Below, piece after piece: positions 7,929-15,928 of a stretch of DNA of 33,907 nucleotides. Location of the stretch: positions 1-33,907 of the forward strand of contig JAPJMW010000152.1 of the NCBI GenBank assembly GCA_026461505.1, written 5' to 3'. Under the pieces are notes generated by a model. The model ran no database searches and was not told where the DNA came from. It saw nothing but the letters and a program-made list of their open reading frames with translations. Position 1 is the stretch's first letter. Each line of letters opens with the position of its first letter. This DNA comes from Beijerinckiaceae bacterium. Its GTDB lineage: Bacteria > Pseudomonadota > Alphaproteobacteria > Rhizobiales > Beijerinckiaceae. Made by a program: the position numbers and the translations under genes.

Positions 7929-8719
7929 TTTAAGGCGTCTGCAGTGTCGTGCGTGGGCAAAAAATCATAGCAGACAGTGTCCGATTTAACGGTTGAAAAG
8001 ACGGAATTTTTAGGTACCTCGTTCCAGTGACCATGGTCGTGGTCCAGAGGTTCGGAGACCACAATCATGCCTTGATCCGTTGCTTGCCAATAAAGCGTCG
8101 GTGGCTGATCGTCCGATGACCAGCGGAAGGCAAACATATCTACGCCGTCTGTCATGGCCGCGGTAAAGCGAAGCGGAGTGGTTATTTTATATTTTGTCTG
8201 CAGATTGCGTATATCGCGGATGGTTTTTGTCATAGCCCCAATTGGGTCATTCTCAAGTCCACGTGAAAGCGCCGCTAGAAAAATAGCCTCGCTGTCAGTC
8301 GTTCCCAATCGCGCGGTATAAGCATCATTCGTGATTAAGGCCTCAACATCGCGACGAATTGTATGCCAGCCGCCGATTTGACCATTGTGCATAAACATCC
8401 ACTTACCGTGTGAAAACGGGTGACAATTTGAGCGACTGGTTGATGTGCCTGTCGCCGCGCGTACGTGTGCGAAGAAGAGGCCGGATGTCACTTGGCTGCA
8501 AATCGAGCGCAAATTTTCGTCAGACCAAGCGGGGTGCACCTCGCGATAAACGCCGGGATGGGTGTGGTGCGCGTACCAGCCAATACCAAATCCGTCACCA
8601 TTAGTTTCAGTCTTGGCCTGTTCTGCATGAATGGATTGCCGAACGAGTGAGTGCTCGGGCGAGCTGACGAGTTCGTCAAGAAAGATGGGACTTCCCCGAT
8701 ACGCTAGAAAACGGCACAT
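7925..8719 (-). CDS. class II glutamine amidotransferase (YafJ-like)
   Basis: A 264-residue Ntn-hydrolase-type glutamine amidotransferase. After Met1 the sequence is CRFLAYRGSPIFL, so processing would expose the catalytic Cys2. It then has NGDGFGIGWY near 41, HVRAATGTSTSRSNCHPFSH near 100, and the MHNGQIGGW segment. These match YafJ/GATase_6-type proteins that form an isolated glutaminase domain of 250-290 residues, some linked to ergothioneine-like or peptide modification, most of unknown partner. No synthetase domain is fused or adjacent, so the acceptor is unknown. It is transcribed alone, convergent with the Ugp-like operon. Confidence 0.87.
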   Translation of the reverse strand: MCRFLAYRGSPIFLDELVSSPEHSLVRQSIHAEQAKTETNGDGFGIGWYAHHTHPGVYREVHPAWSDENLRSICSQVTSGLFFAHVRAATGTSTSRSNCHPFSHGKWMFMHNGQIGGWHTIRRDVEALITNDAYTARLGTTDSEAIFLAALSRGLENDPIGAMTKTIRDIRNLQTKYKITTPLRFTAAMTDGVDMFAFRWSSDDQPPTLYWQATDQGMIVVSEPLDHDHGHWNEVPKNSVFSTVKSDTVCYDFLPTHDTADALN

Positions 8720-8903
8720 TGTTCTGCCTATTTAAACAAGGAACGCAGCTTGAATACGTAACACTAATTACTGATCTTTTCCCATAAATCAACGGCTTCT
8801 CGAAAATGGACTTATCCGAGAAGTTAAGCTGTTCAATTTACGAGAGATTCTGCGACTGCAATTCCAACTCACCACCTTCACATCGTGCGTGGACTAGCGA
8901 TCA

Positions 8904-8927
8904 GACGCCCACCATTTGGCGGGCGTT
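8904..8927 (-). terminator. hairpin downstream of the quinone oxidoreductase remnant
   Basis: GACGCCC (8904-8910) pairs with GGGCGTT (8921-8927) with an inner CC/GG pair around ATTT. It lies 17 bases past the broken gene's stop. No T-run follows on the minus strand, so termination would be weak. A second inverted repeat, CTTCTCG at 8796-8802 with CGAGAAG at 8817-8823, lies further along. Confidence 0.35.
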
Positions 8928-8944
8928 GTCATTTGAAACGGTGA

Positions 8945-9934
8945 CTACGGTATGAGAACCGTCGCACCTGTTGTCTTCCGGCCTTCAAGTGCCCTGTGAA
9001 CGTCGGCTGAATCTATCAATGCAGCTTTTGTCGGCGGCTGAATTTTGATCACCTTATCTTCAATGACTTTGAAGAGTTCACGCGCCCCTTTGACCAATTC
9101 TTCGCATTTAGCAAAATAATTGAAATAGCTCGGACGTGTCAGGAACAAAGAGCCCTTTGGCCCGAGAATGCTGGGATTGATTGGGTCGACCAGTCCTGAT
9201 GCATTTCCAAAACTCACAAGCATGCCGAGCGGCCTAACGCAATCAAGCGAGCTCATGAATGTGTCCTTGCCAACTCCATCATAGACAACATGGCATTTCT
9301 CACCTTTTGTAATCTTAGAGACCTAGCCAACAAAATTTTCGGTCCGATAATTGATAACATGTTTGCACCTGCCTTTTGTCCTGGTAAGCTTGGCCTTATC
9401 ATCAGTGCCGACAGTCCCAATTACCGTTGCTCCAATATGCTTCGCCCATGGTCCAAGAATGAGGCCAACACCACCTGAGGCCACGTGATTGAGAATGATA
9501 TCCCCTTCCTTAACGCGATAGATGCGGCGCAAGAGGTATTATGCTGTAAGACCCTTGGGCATAATGGCCGCAGCGATAGCCTCACTGATCGAATTTGGAA
9601 TCTTGACGATCACTGACGCCGAGATGTTGCGTTCTTCTGCATATGATCCCGGCGATGCCACGAAGGCCACGCGATCTCCTTTGCGGATGTCTGTTACGCC
9701 TTCGCCTAATGCTGTAACAATGCCTGCACCGTCAATGCCAGGCGTAATGTGTAGGCTTGGTGATGGATAAAGCCCCGTACGATAATAGACATCGAGATAA
9801 TTTACACCAATGGCGGTGTGGCGAACGCGAACCTCACCTTTGCCGGGTGGTGGTAGCGTCACTTCTTCATAAGACAGGACTTCGGGGCCTCCAGTCTTCC
9901 GGATTACAATCGCCTCGGTCCTCAGGTCCCCCAA
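8945..9934 (-). pseudogene. NADPH:quinone oxidoreductase (zinc-independent MDR family), two in-frame stops
   Basis: One continuous frame of 330 codons gives a full-length quinone oxidoreductase (family length about 325): RKTGGPEVLSYEEVTLPPPG near the start, GVNYLDVYYRTGLYP, the nucleotide-binding ASGGVGLILGPWAKHIGATV, then VVYDGVGKDTF, GMLVSFGNASG and the terminal LEGRKTTGATVLIP. It is interrupted by TAA at 9539-9541 (where relatives have a glutamine, in GLTA-stop-YLLRR) and TAG at 9323-9325 (after TENFVG). No frameshift is needed. No ATG starts it: TTG at 9934 is available, and AGG stands at 9922-9920 where relatives often start with ATG, which may be a lost start. The family reduces quinones with NADPH in the cytosol. 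The gene is very likely dead. Confidence 0.85.
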
Positions 9935-10284
9935 TGTAAGTTATAGATTATCCGTCAATAGTAGTTGTCTTTTGACCGTGCGCAAGATCAAAGGCATGAA
10001 GGTTATTTCTATATAATATTCTAAAAAAATTTTTATTTTAATGACTTAGTAAAAAATTTTATATTTTTGTTAGGACCGTCCAGAAAACGCCATATAGACC
10101 GTAGCCTTCCTCCGCTACCAAAAACATTTTAAAAACTATATTTTTGAGTTTGTAGGGTTGATTTCGAGTGGTTTGTTTTTTTTGATAATTGTCTTACCTC
10201 GTTGAAGCAAGACGTGGCCGACCAACATGCCTGTTACGACAGACGAATAAGATTCCCACGAGGTTAAAAGTGGCTCAGAAACAG
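9935..10284. other. AT-rich spacer with dispersed repeat copy A
   Basis: No gene is visible. The stretch from about 10010 to 10080 is strongly AT-rich. Repeat copy A lies at 10093-10124 and the following 40 bases are again AT-rich. No clear terminator for the PPTase gene was found. Confidence 0.4.
10093..10124 (+). repeat. dispersed intergenic repeat, copy A
   Basis: The core is TATAGACCGTAGCCTTCC followed by TCCGCTACCAAAAA. It contains the perfect hairpin GTAGC (10101-10105), eight-base pyrimidine loop CTTCCTCC, GCTAC (10114-10118). About 24 of 32 positions match copy B, and the likeness extends into the AT-rich flank (TTTTAAAAAC beside TATTAAAAAC). The CCTTCCTCC loop could in principle pair with Shine-Dalgarno sequences if transcribed. 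Confidence 0.6.
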
Positions 10285-10827
10285 TCAAAAATAACCCGGC
10301 TTTCGACGTGCAGTGCCAAGGTAGATCTGGCTTATGCGCCAACGGCTTTCCCCATGCTCTTCGATCCAGCTGATCGTTTTGGCTTTAGTATCATCAGGAG
10401 CACTGATTTTCGGTTGCAAAAATCCGGTGCCTTGTGCTTTCAAATAGGCTTCAACCTTGGTCCAATGCTTTAAAAAAATATCATTGTTATTCCCACTTTC
10501 CGTTGATGGATCCACGCTGGGAAAATATGTTTCAAGTAGGTCAAAATCGGATCGGCTTTCGTCAATCAATTCCGCATCAACGCCGGTTGCAAATTTGGTA
10601 TGAAATGTAATCACTGTTAAACCGACGGCGTGGCTGACCGAGCAATGAATCATGCTTCCATCAACCATTAACTTGGGTTGGCCTGTTATCGTCTTTTTAA
10701 GATCGCAAGCAGCAGGATGCCAACCATAAATTTCTGCAAGACGAGGTAGCCAGAAATCGGGTGCAAGACCACGATCCGTCTTGCCGGTAAAAAAGAGAAA
10801 GCAATCGTTTCGATTTCGCAATAACAT
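10285..10827 (-). CDS. 4'-phosphopantetheinyl transferase (Sfp-type)
   Basis: A cytosolic enzyme expected to load the phosphopantetheine arm from coenzyme A onto the carrier domain of the adjacent synthetase. The start at ATG 10827 gives 180 residues and lies two bases past the synthetase stop (TAA-CA-ATG), implying translational coupling. An earlier in-frame start (ATT or similar, up to 10920) would lie inside the synthetase in another frame. Motifs: GQPKL at 49-53, HCSVSHAVGL at 61-70, the metal-binding GVDAELID at 82-89, and WTKVEAYLKAQGTG at 122-135. Sfp-type enzymes are usually 210-240 residues, so the N-terminal subdomain is short. The common W-x-x-K-E has V in place of the lysine before the catalytic glutamate. 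Confidence 0.85.
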   Translation of the reverse strand: MLLRNRNDCFLFFTGKTDRGLAPDFWLPRLAEIYGWHPAACDLKKTITGQPKLMVDGSMIHCSVSHAVGLTVITFHTKFATGVDAELIDESRSDFDLLETYFPSVDPSTESGNNNDIFLKHWTKVEAYLKAQGTGFLQPKISAPDDTKAKTISWIEEHGESRWRISQIYLGTARRKPGYF

Positions 10828-10829
10828 TG

Positions 10830-13800
10830 TTAGAAAGGCTCTGCGGGTGATCCAGTCCAAAGACTGCCTGCGGGTAGCTCCTCGCCTTTCATCACGAGCG
10901 ATAGCGGCGCAATCGAACATTGATCACCAACAACCGTGTCTGGAAGGAGAATACTAAGTGCTCCGATTACGGCTCCTGCACCGATTACAACCGGGCCAAG
11001 TTTCATGACGCGGTCTTCGAAAAGGTGTGTCTGTGGACTTGATTGGTGGGACAGCACAGCACCGTCGCCGATCGTCACCAGATCAAATTCTGTTATATCA
11101 GTCGTGTCAATAAAGGTCCGCTTACCAATATTTGCCCCCAAAGCACGAAAAGCCCAAGCGATAAAGGGAGTGCCTCGCAAGAAATTAAAAAGAAGTGGAA
11201 CAAGTAGCATCTCATAGATAGCAGTTAAAGCTTCGCTGAACCAAACAAATGAGGTCCACATCGGATGCGTCCCCGCTTCATAGCGCCCAATTAAAAGACG
11301 CTTGAGAAGGATAATTACCGCCAGCGCGGGAAATGCCACCATAAACATATAAAGCAAGGGCAAACAGATAATAGCCCAAAAAAGGTTAAAACTTTCGTCG
11401 ATTTGAAATGCAGCATTGATCATCAAAGTCAGACTTGCAATTAGATAGGTCGATGGAAATAGAATACGCAGTGTCTCAATGGTAAGTCGACCCAACCAAC
11501 GCATACGCGTGGGTCTAAAGGTGAGGTCTTCCGGGTAATTCAAAAACATTTCCCGATTTGGCAATGCTTGCGATGGTATGCCAAACCAAGTTGTTCCAGG
11601 TTTTAGCTTTAGATTTCTATTTTCAGGTGCTAGCGAAAGAACACCGAGTAAGGTTTCGTTCGGCATAATGCTACCATTCGGAATCACCGATCCGTTTCCG
11701 GCAAAGCAACGACGACCAAGCTTTGTATATTGCAAGGTGAGTTGACCGTGACGAATTTGTGAGTCACCTAAAACAACGGCATCGGCGATAAAAGCTTCAT
11801 CACCAATTTCCAACAAATCATGCGTTACATTTATGGCCGTTGATATTTCGGATCGTTTGCCGATTTTTGCACCTAGCAGGCGATAATATGGCGCGACGTA
11901 AAGGGTCGAAAAAAAAGAATAGATAACCGTCAGAGATAATTCGAATAGCTTATCAACGAACCACTTGCGCGCAAAGAAGAGGCCCTGAACGTCATAGGTG
12001 CCAGCCTTTACCCGACCAAGCAGAACCCATCGAACGTTAACAACAATTAATGCAAAAAGTAGAGTGTAAATTAATCCAAATAAGGGCGAAAGAAGCAAAT
12101 AATTAAAATTGCCATCGGGTGCTGCGGCGTCAAGCTCATTTAACGCGTAGAGAACAGGAAGAATGGGTGCAACACTGCAAACGGCCAAGGCTGCTGCCAA
12201 TATCAGATAGACGCCGATCAGGGCTATTTGCTGGAGCATGGGGCGTCGTCTGGGTAACGGCGCAACGTTAACGCTGTGCCCTACCTTAATAGCAGGAGAA
12301 CCGCTCCAAATTTCTAATTGGGGAACAATTGTATCAGGCGCGATTTGTGCCATATCCTGAATTTCGGCATGATCGCCAATATGAACCCCACCATTAAGAA
12401 TGGCGCAGGCGCCTATATAGACATTGCTACCACATACGACGGGTCTAAGCCGCATCATTTTGCCATCGTAGGTCCGGTTATTGATCAGCGTGCCACTGCC
12501 CAGGCTAGTGCCATCACCTATTGTCAGCAAATCGAAGGCTCCGATGTGGATGGTGCCCAAATCAACATTATGACCGATTGTTGCGCCTAACAGCCGTAGC
12601 GCATGGCTATAAAGTGGCGAGTTTGAAAGTAGATCGATAGGTATCAAATCAAGAAGTCTTTCGGCTAGCCAACACCTGAAATAATAGCTACCCCATAGCG
12701 GATAGTCGCCTGCTTTATAGCGACCAATAATAAGCCATTTCGCTACAATTATAAGACTGAACATCAAGGCTGGCATAACCGTTGCCGTTGCAAGACACGA
12801 CAAGCAGGACAGGGTGAAATCGGTTGTCCATTCATCAGCCAAGGCGTAAGCAAAATAAGGTGTAACCAATGCTGATGCCAAAACCCCATAAATTAAAAAA
12901 AGGGATATGGCCTGTGCAACGCCGCATACATAATAGCGTCGGTGATCTACAGAGCTAGGTGGCGTATCTGTCGTTGCTGTAGCAGCCTGGGTCGTTACAG
13001 CCTCGCTGCTGTGATCGATGCGGCATTCAATCAATGCCGCAAGGCTGCGTATGGAACGCGTTGCATAAACATCCCGCATGGATAATCGAACTAAATCGGA
13101 ACTTTGGCGCAGTTTAGAAACAAAGCGCGCCATCATAAGAGAATGAGCGCCGAGATCTTCAAAAAAGTCCATTGTTGGGTTGATCACATCCCGTCCGATA
13201 ACGCCGCTCAGTGCCTCAATAAGACGGCGTTCAAGTGTTGATATTGTATTGTCTACAGTAGCCTCGACCAAGGTTATGCCAACAGCACTGGAGGTTAAGG
13301 TTTGCCGATCCACCTTGCCGCTTTGCAAGCGAGGAAGGTCATCCGAAATCCGGAAGAGACTGGGGATCATATAGGGCGGGAGCCTTTGTTTCAGATGCGC
13401 TCGAACGCCCTCAAGACGGATGGTATGTCCAGCGGTCGGCACGAGGACGGCAATGAGTTCGTTATCACCAGTTCGATTGGTTTGAACCGCCACGCCGGCC
13501 AATAATACTGAGGAAAGGTCACTGAGTGCTTTTTCAATTTCTTCTAGCTCTACACGATAACCGCGGATCTTAACCTGACCGTCGCGGCGGCCGAGAAAAA
13601 GAATTTCATTCGTCGGACCAATTATGGCCTCATCGCCCGTTCGATAGACGCGCCCCGGTTGCGGTGAAAAGGGATCATGACTGAACCGTTCCTGGGTCAA
13701 TTCGGATTGGGCGATGTAGCCATTGGCTACGCCGGGTCCGCCAATCCATAATTCGCCGGCCTCGCCTTTTTTAACCAGCTTTCCTTCTGCATCAACAATA

Positions 13801-14825
13801 TATATTCGGTAATTGGGGAGAGGGTTGCCAATTGTTATCGGCCGATCCGGGCTTAGTTCGCTCAATGTGCAACTTACTGTGGCTTCGGTTGGCCCATAAG
13901 TATTGACGATACGAAGCCCCTCTCTTTCCCAATGCTGAATTGTGGCTAAGGTGCATGCTTCGCCGCCAAGATTGAGAAGCCGCAGCGATGGAATATTAGG
14001 TTTGATAAGCGCTGCGAGGCTCGGCACGGCATGCAAAATTGTGACACTGTGCTTGTTTAGACGAGAGTATATCTCATGGGGATCGCGCGCCGTGTTTTCA
14101 TCGGCTTGAACTAGCTGTGCACCAACGAGAAGACTGGTCCAAATTTCCTCAAGCGACATATCAAAAGCGGGTGAAAATCCCTGGTATACAATGTCGTCCT
14201 TTTGGATATTTAAAACCGTACTTTCTGCCCTCAGCCAATGACAGGCTTGACGATGTGAAATCATGACGCCCTTGGGCCGCCCCGTCGAACCGGATGTGAA
14301 GATGATATAGGCTAATTGATCGGGATGAACTGCGACCGGAACGAAATCGCCGAGGTTATAAGAGGAGAAAATATTCGAGTCTATTTCCAAGAGTTTAGAT
14401 GGCAGATTTGCTGCGTACGGTGCCGTAATGGCGTCGTGGATAACGAGGCGGATATCGGCATCCGTGCACGCCTCGGATATGCGGACGAACGGCGTGGAGC
14501 GATCAAACGGAACATAAGCCGCCCCAGCCCGCATAATGCCGATCATTGCTGCGACGACGAGCGGGCCGCGTGCGCACCACAATCCCACATAATCGCCAGG
14601 CTTGATAGCGCTGGCTATAAGATGGGCCGCAATTAATTTGCTGGCTGTTGCTAGCGTACGGTAGCTTATGGACACTTGGCCAAAATGCACGGCCACCCGA
14701 TCTGGGTGAGTTTCAGCCATTGTGTCGAAAATATCTACTAGCGTTTCTGGCCGCTGTAAATCGGGACGTAACTCCCCGATCAAGACGCTTTCTGTCGAAT
14801 ATAGATCTTGGAAATCTTTTGACAT
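10830..14825 (-). CDS. Pls/PosA-family membrane NRPS (poly-amino-acid synthetase)
   Basis: A 1331-residue single-module synthetase built like epsilon-poly-L-lysine synthetase Pls (about 1319 residues). An adenylation domain covers about 10-500: A3 FTSGSTGRPKGVMISH, PAFDMSLEEIW, NTYGPTEATVS, YRTGD, LPRLQSGKVDR. A carrier domain at about 525-590 has FFEDLGAHSL, with the arm-bearing Ser near 562. Six membrane helices come in three pairs (from about 630, 863 and 1112), each pair followed by a soluble hexapeptide-rich domain that opens with G-R-x-K/E-A-G. In Pls these three tandem domains polymerise the aminoacyl units without a thioesterase. The specificity residues read by eye are D-M-E-S-N-G-T-V-S-K. 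The acidic third position suggests a basic monomer (Lys, Orn or similar); this is inference. ATG 14825 is preferred over TTG 14837. It is co-transcribed with the PPTase. Confidence 0.93.
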   Translation of the reverse strand: MSKDFQDLYSTESVLIGELRPDLQRPETLVDIFDTMAETHPDRVAVHFGQVSISYRTLATASKLIAAHLIASAIKPGDYVGLWCARGPLVVAAMIGIMRAGAAYVPFDRSTPFVRISEACTDADIRLVIHDAITAPYAANLPSKLLEIDSNIFSSYNLGDFVPVAVHPDQLAYIIFTSGSTGRPKGVMISHRQACHWLRAESTVLNIQKDDIVYQGFSPAFDMSLEEIWTSLLVGAQLVQADENTARDPHEIYSRLNKHSVTILHAVPSLAALIKPNIPSLRLLNLGGEACTLATIQHWEREGLRIVNTYGPTEATVSCTLSELSPDRPITIGNPLPNYRIYIVDAEGKLVKKGEAGELWIGGPGVANGYIAQSELTQERFSHDPFSPQPGRVYRTGDEAIIGPTNEILFLGRRDGQVKIRGYRVELEEIEKALSDLSSVLLAGVAVQTNRTGDNELIAVLVPTAGHTIRLEGVRAHLKQRLPPYMIPSLFRISDDLPRLQSGKVDRQTLTSSAVGITLVEATVDNTISTLERRLIEALSGVIGRDVINPTMDFFEDLGAHSLMMARFVSKLRQSSDLVRLSMRDVYATRSIRSLAALIECRIDHSSEAVTTQAATATTDTPPSSVDHRRYYVCGVAQAISLFLIYGVLASALVTPYFAYALADEWTTDFTLSCLSCLATATVMPALMFSLIIVAKWLIIGRYKAGDYPLWGSYYFRCWLAERLLDLIPIDLLSNSPLYSHALRLLGATIGHNVDLGTIHIGAFDLLTIGDGTSLGSGTLINNRTYDGKMMRLRPVVCGSNVYIGACAILNGGVHIGDHAEIQDMAQIAPDTIVPQLEIWSGSPAIKVGHSVNVAPLPRRRPMLQQIALIGVYLILAAALAVCSVAPILPVLYALNELDAAAPDGNFNYLLLSPLFGLIYTLLFALIVVNVRWVLLGRVKAGTYDVQGLFFARKWFVDKLFELSLTVIYSFFSTLYVAPYYRLLGAKIGKRSEISTAINVTHDLLEIGDEAFIADAVVLGDSQIRHGQLTLQYTKLGRRCFAGNGSVIPNGSIMPNETLLGVLSLAPENRNLKLKPGTTWFGIPSQALPNREMFLNYPEDLTFRPTRMRWLGRLTIETLRILFPSTYLIASLTLMINAAFQIDESFNLFWAIICLPLLYMFMVAFPALAVIILLKRLLIGRYEAGTHPMWTSFVWFSEALTAIYEMLLVPLLFNFLRGTPFIAWAFRALGANIGKRTFIDTTDITEFDLVTIGDGAVLSHQSSPQTHLFEDRVMKLGPVVIGAGAVIGALSILLPDTVVGDQCSIAPLSLVMKGEELPAGSLWTGSPAEPF

Positions 14826-14964
14826 ACTCACTATCAACGCTCAGCTTGGGTCAAGATATGACTTGGCTTCTGGGATATTAAATTCAATCCATTCGATAAA
14901 ATCAGATGCGCCACCATTTCAAGATATTACACCTAACGACAATGTATGACGCTTTAAAAAACTC

Positions 14965-14996
14965 TATAGGCCGTAGCCTCCCTTTGTTGCTAAAAT
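14965..14996 (+). repeat. dispersed intergenic repeat, copy B
   Basis: The core is TATAGGCCGTAGCCTCCC followed by TTTGTTGCTAAAAT. Relative to copy A, almost all changes are transitions. The stem becomes GTAGC with GTTGC, which still pairs fully as plus-strand RNA through two G-U wobbles. It lies about 130 bases upstream of the synthetase start, on the opposite side of the NRPS cassette from copy A and in the same orientation. Confidence 0.6.
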
Positions 14997-15097
14997 TCTT
15001 ATTAAAAACAATTATTTATCTATAAGAATCGATCTGTTATTCGACTTTGGTTCTATGGGCGACCGAATTAAGATGAGCTAACTAATGCACTTGATAA

Positions 15098-15111
15098 ACT
15101 AATATATTAGT
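15098..15111. promoter_or_regulatory. 14-bp perfect palindrome upstream of gntR (candidate operator)
   Basis: ACTAATATATTAGT is a perfect palindrome 32 bases before the GntR-family ATG. Its position fits autoregulation by the downstream regulator, but AT-only palindromes arise by chance in AT-rich spacers. FadR/UxuR-type operators usually have a TxGTATxATxCxA-like core, which this only loosely resembles. Confidence 0.35.
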
Positions 15112-15143
15112 ATATAAATTGTAAAAAATGGGGCTTTTCCAGA

Positions 15144-15923
15144 ATGGCGCTGCGGTCTGCATCATTCGTAATCAAGGTGGACGATAGCTCGGCCGAACGG
15201 CTAGGGCGTCGGGTTAAACTCGGCCAGAGGGCTCCCATACCGAGGCCGCGGACGGTCTCCATAGTTATTCATGATGCTTTACGTGATGAAATTCTGGCCA
15301 TGCGCCGCAAGCCCGGTGAACCTTTGTCGGAGAAAGATATTGCCGCACAATTTGGTGTGAGCCGCACGCCGGTGCGGGAGGCCGTCCTGAAATTGGTGGA
15401 AGAGCGCCTCATCGAAATTTTCCCGCAATCGGGCACCTTTGTCGCTCGCATTCCGATCGAGGAGTTGGGTGAGGCCATGCTTGTGCGCGCGGCGCTTGAG
15501 AAGACCACGGTGGCGCTCGCTGCCCATCATCATCGCGAGGCGGACCTCGCTACCTTATCGGATATCCTCGATCGCCAAGAAATGGCAGCTAAGGCGCAAG
15601 ATCGCGACGCCTTTCATGATGGCGACGAGGCGTTTCATCAGGCCATCGCATTGGCGGCGGGTTATCCGAATATCTGGCGATTGGTGACAAGCGTCAAATA
15701 TCAGGTTGATCGCTATCGCCGCCTCACTTTGCCGGCTCCCGGTCGCATGGTGAAAGTGATTGCCGAGCACCGCGCCATTTATGATGCGATTGCCGCGCGG
15801 AATGCGACTGGTGCCACGGAAGCGATGGAAAACCATCTCGCGGCTTTGATAGGCCGCACGGAAGTTGATTATATCAATCCTGACTATCTCGTGCGCACCG
15901 CGCCGCAAGACAAGGTTTCATAA
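15144..15923 (+). CDS. GntR-family transcriptional regulator (FadR/FCD subfamily)
   Basis: A 259-residue repressor-type regulator. A winged helix-turn-helix at about 37-102 contains LSEKDIAAQFGVSRTPVREA and LIEIFPQSGTFVARI. An FCD ligand-binding domain at about 110-235 carries candidate metal-binding residues in DEAFHQAIALAAGYP, AEHRAIYDAI and MENHLAAL. It directly precedes uxaC (five-base gap) and the uxuB region, so the likely job is hexuronate-responsive control, like ExuR/UxuR. The effector is inferred from context. The start is uncertain: the first 35 residues before the DNA-binding domain look unstructured and a shorter protein is possible. Confidence 0.9.
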   Translation: MALRSASFVIKVDDSSAERLGRRVKLGQRAPIPRPRTVSIVIHDALRDEILAMRRKPGEPLSEKDIAAQFGVSRTPVREAVLKLVEERLIEIFPQSGTFVARIPIEELGEAMLVRAALEKTTVALAAHHHREADLATLSDILDRQEMAAKAQDRDAFHDGDEAFHQAIALAAGYPNIWRLVTSVKYQVDRYRRLTLPAPGRMVKVIAEHRAIYDAIAARNATGATEAMENHLAALIGRTEVDYINPDYLVRTAPQDKVS

Positions 15924-15928
15924 AAGCA

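Larger units (their letters stand above)
14838..15143. other. divergent promoter region between the NRPS cassette and gntR
   Basis: An AT-rich spacer between divergent genes. It must hold promoters for both transcription units. It contains repeat copy B (14965-14996) and a perfect 14-bp palindrome (15098-15111). I cannot assign -35/-10 boxes with confidence. Confidence 0.45.

Noticed and set aside
10010-10080. AT-rich run as a replication origin or attachment site
   Set aside because: No DnaA boxes, iterons, integrase gene or tRNA-like sequence seen nearby.
10828-10920. N-terminal extension of the PPTase
   Set aside because: It lies within the conserved end of the NRPS (ELPAGSLWTGSPAEPF) in another frame; some Arg-rich similarity to PPTase N termini is probably chance, though not fully excluded.
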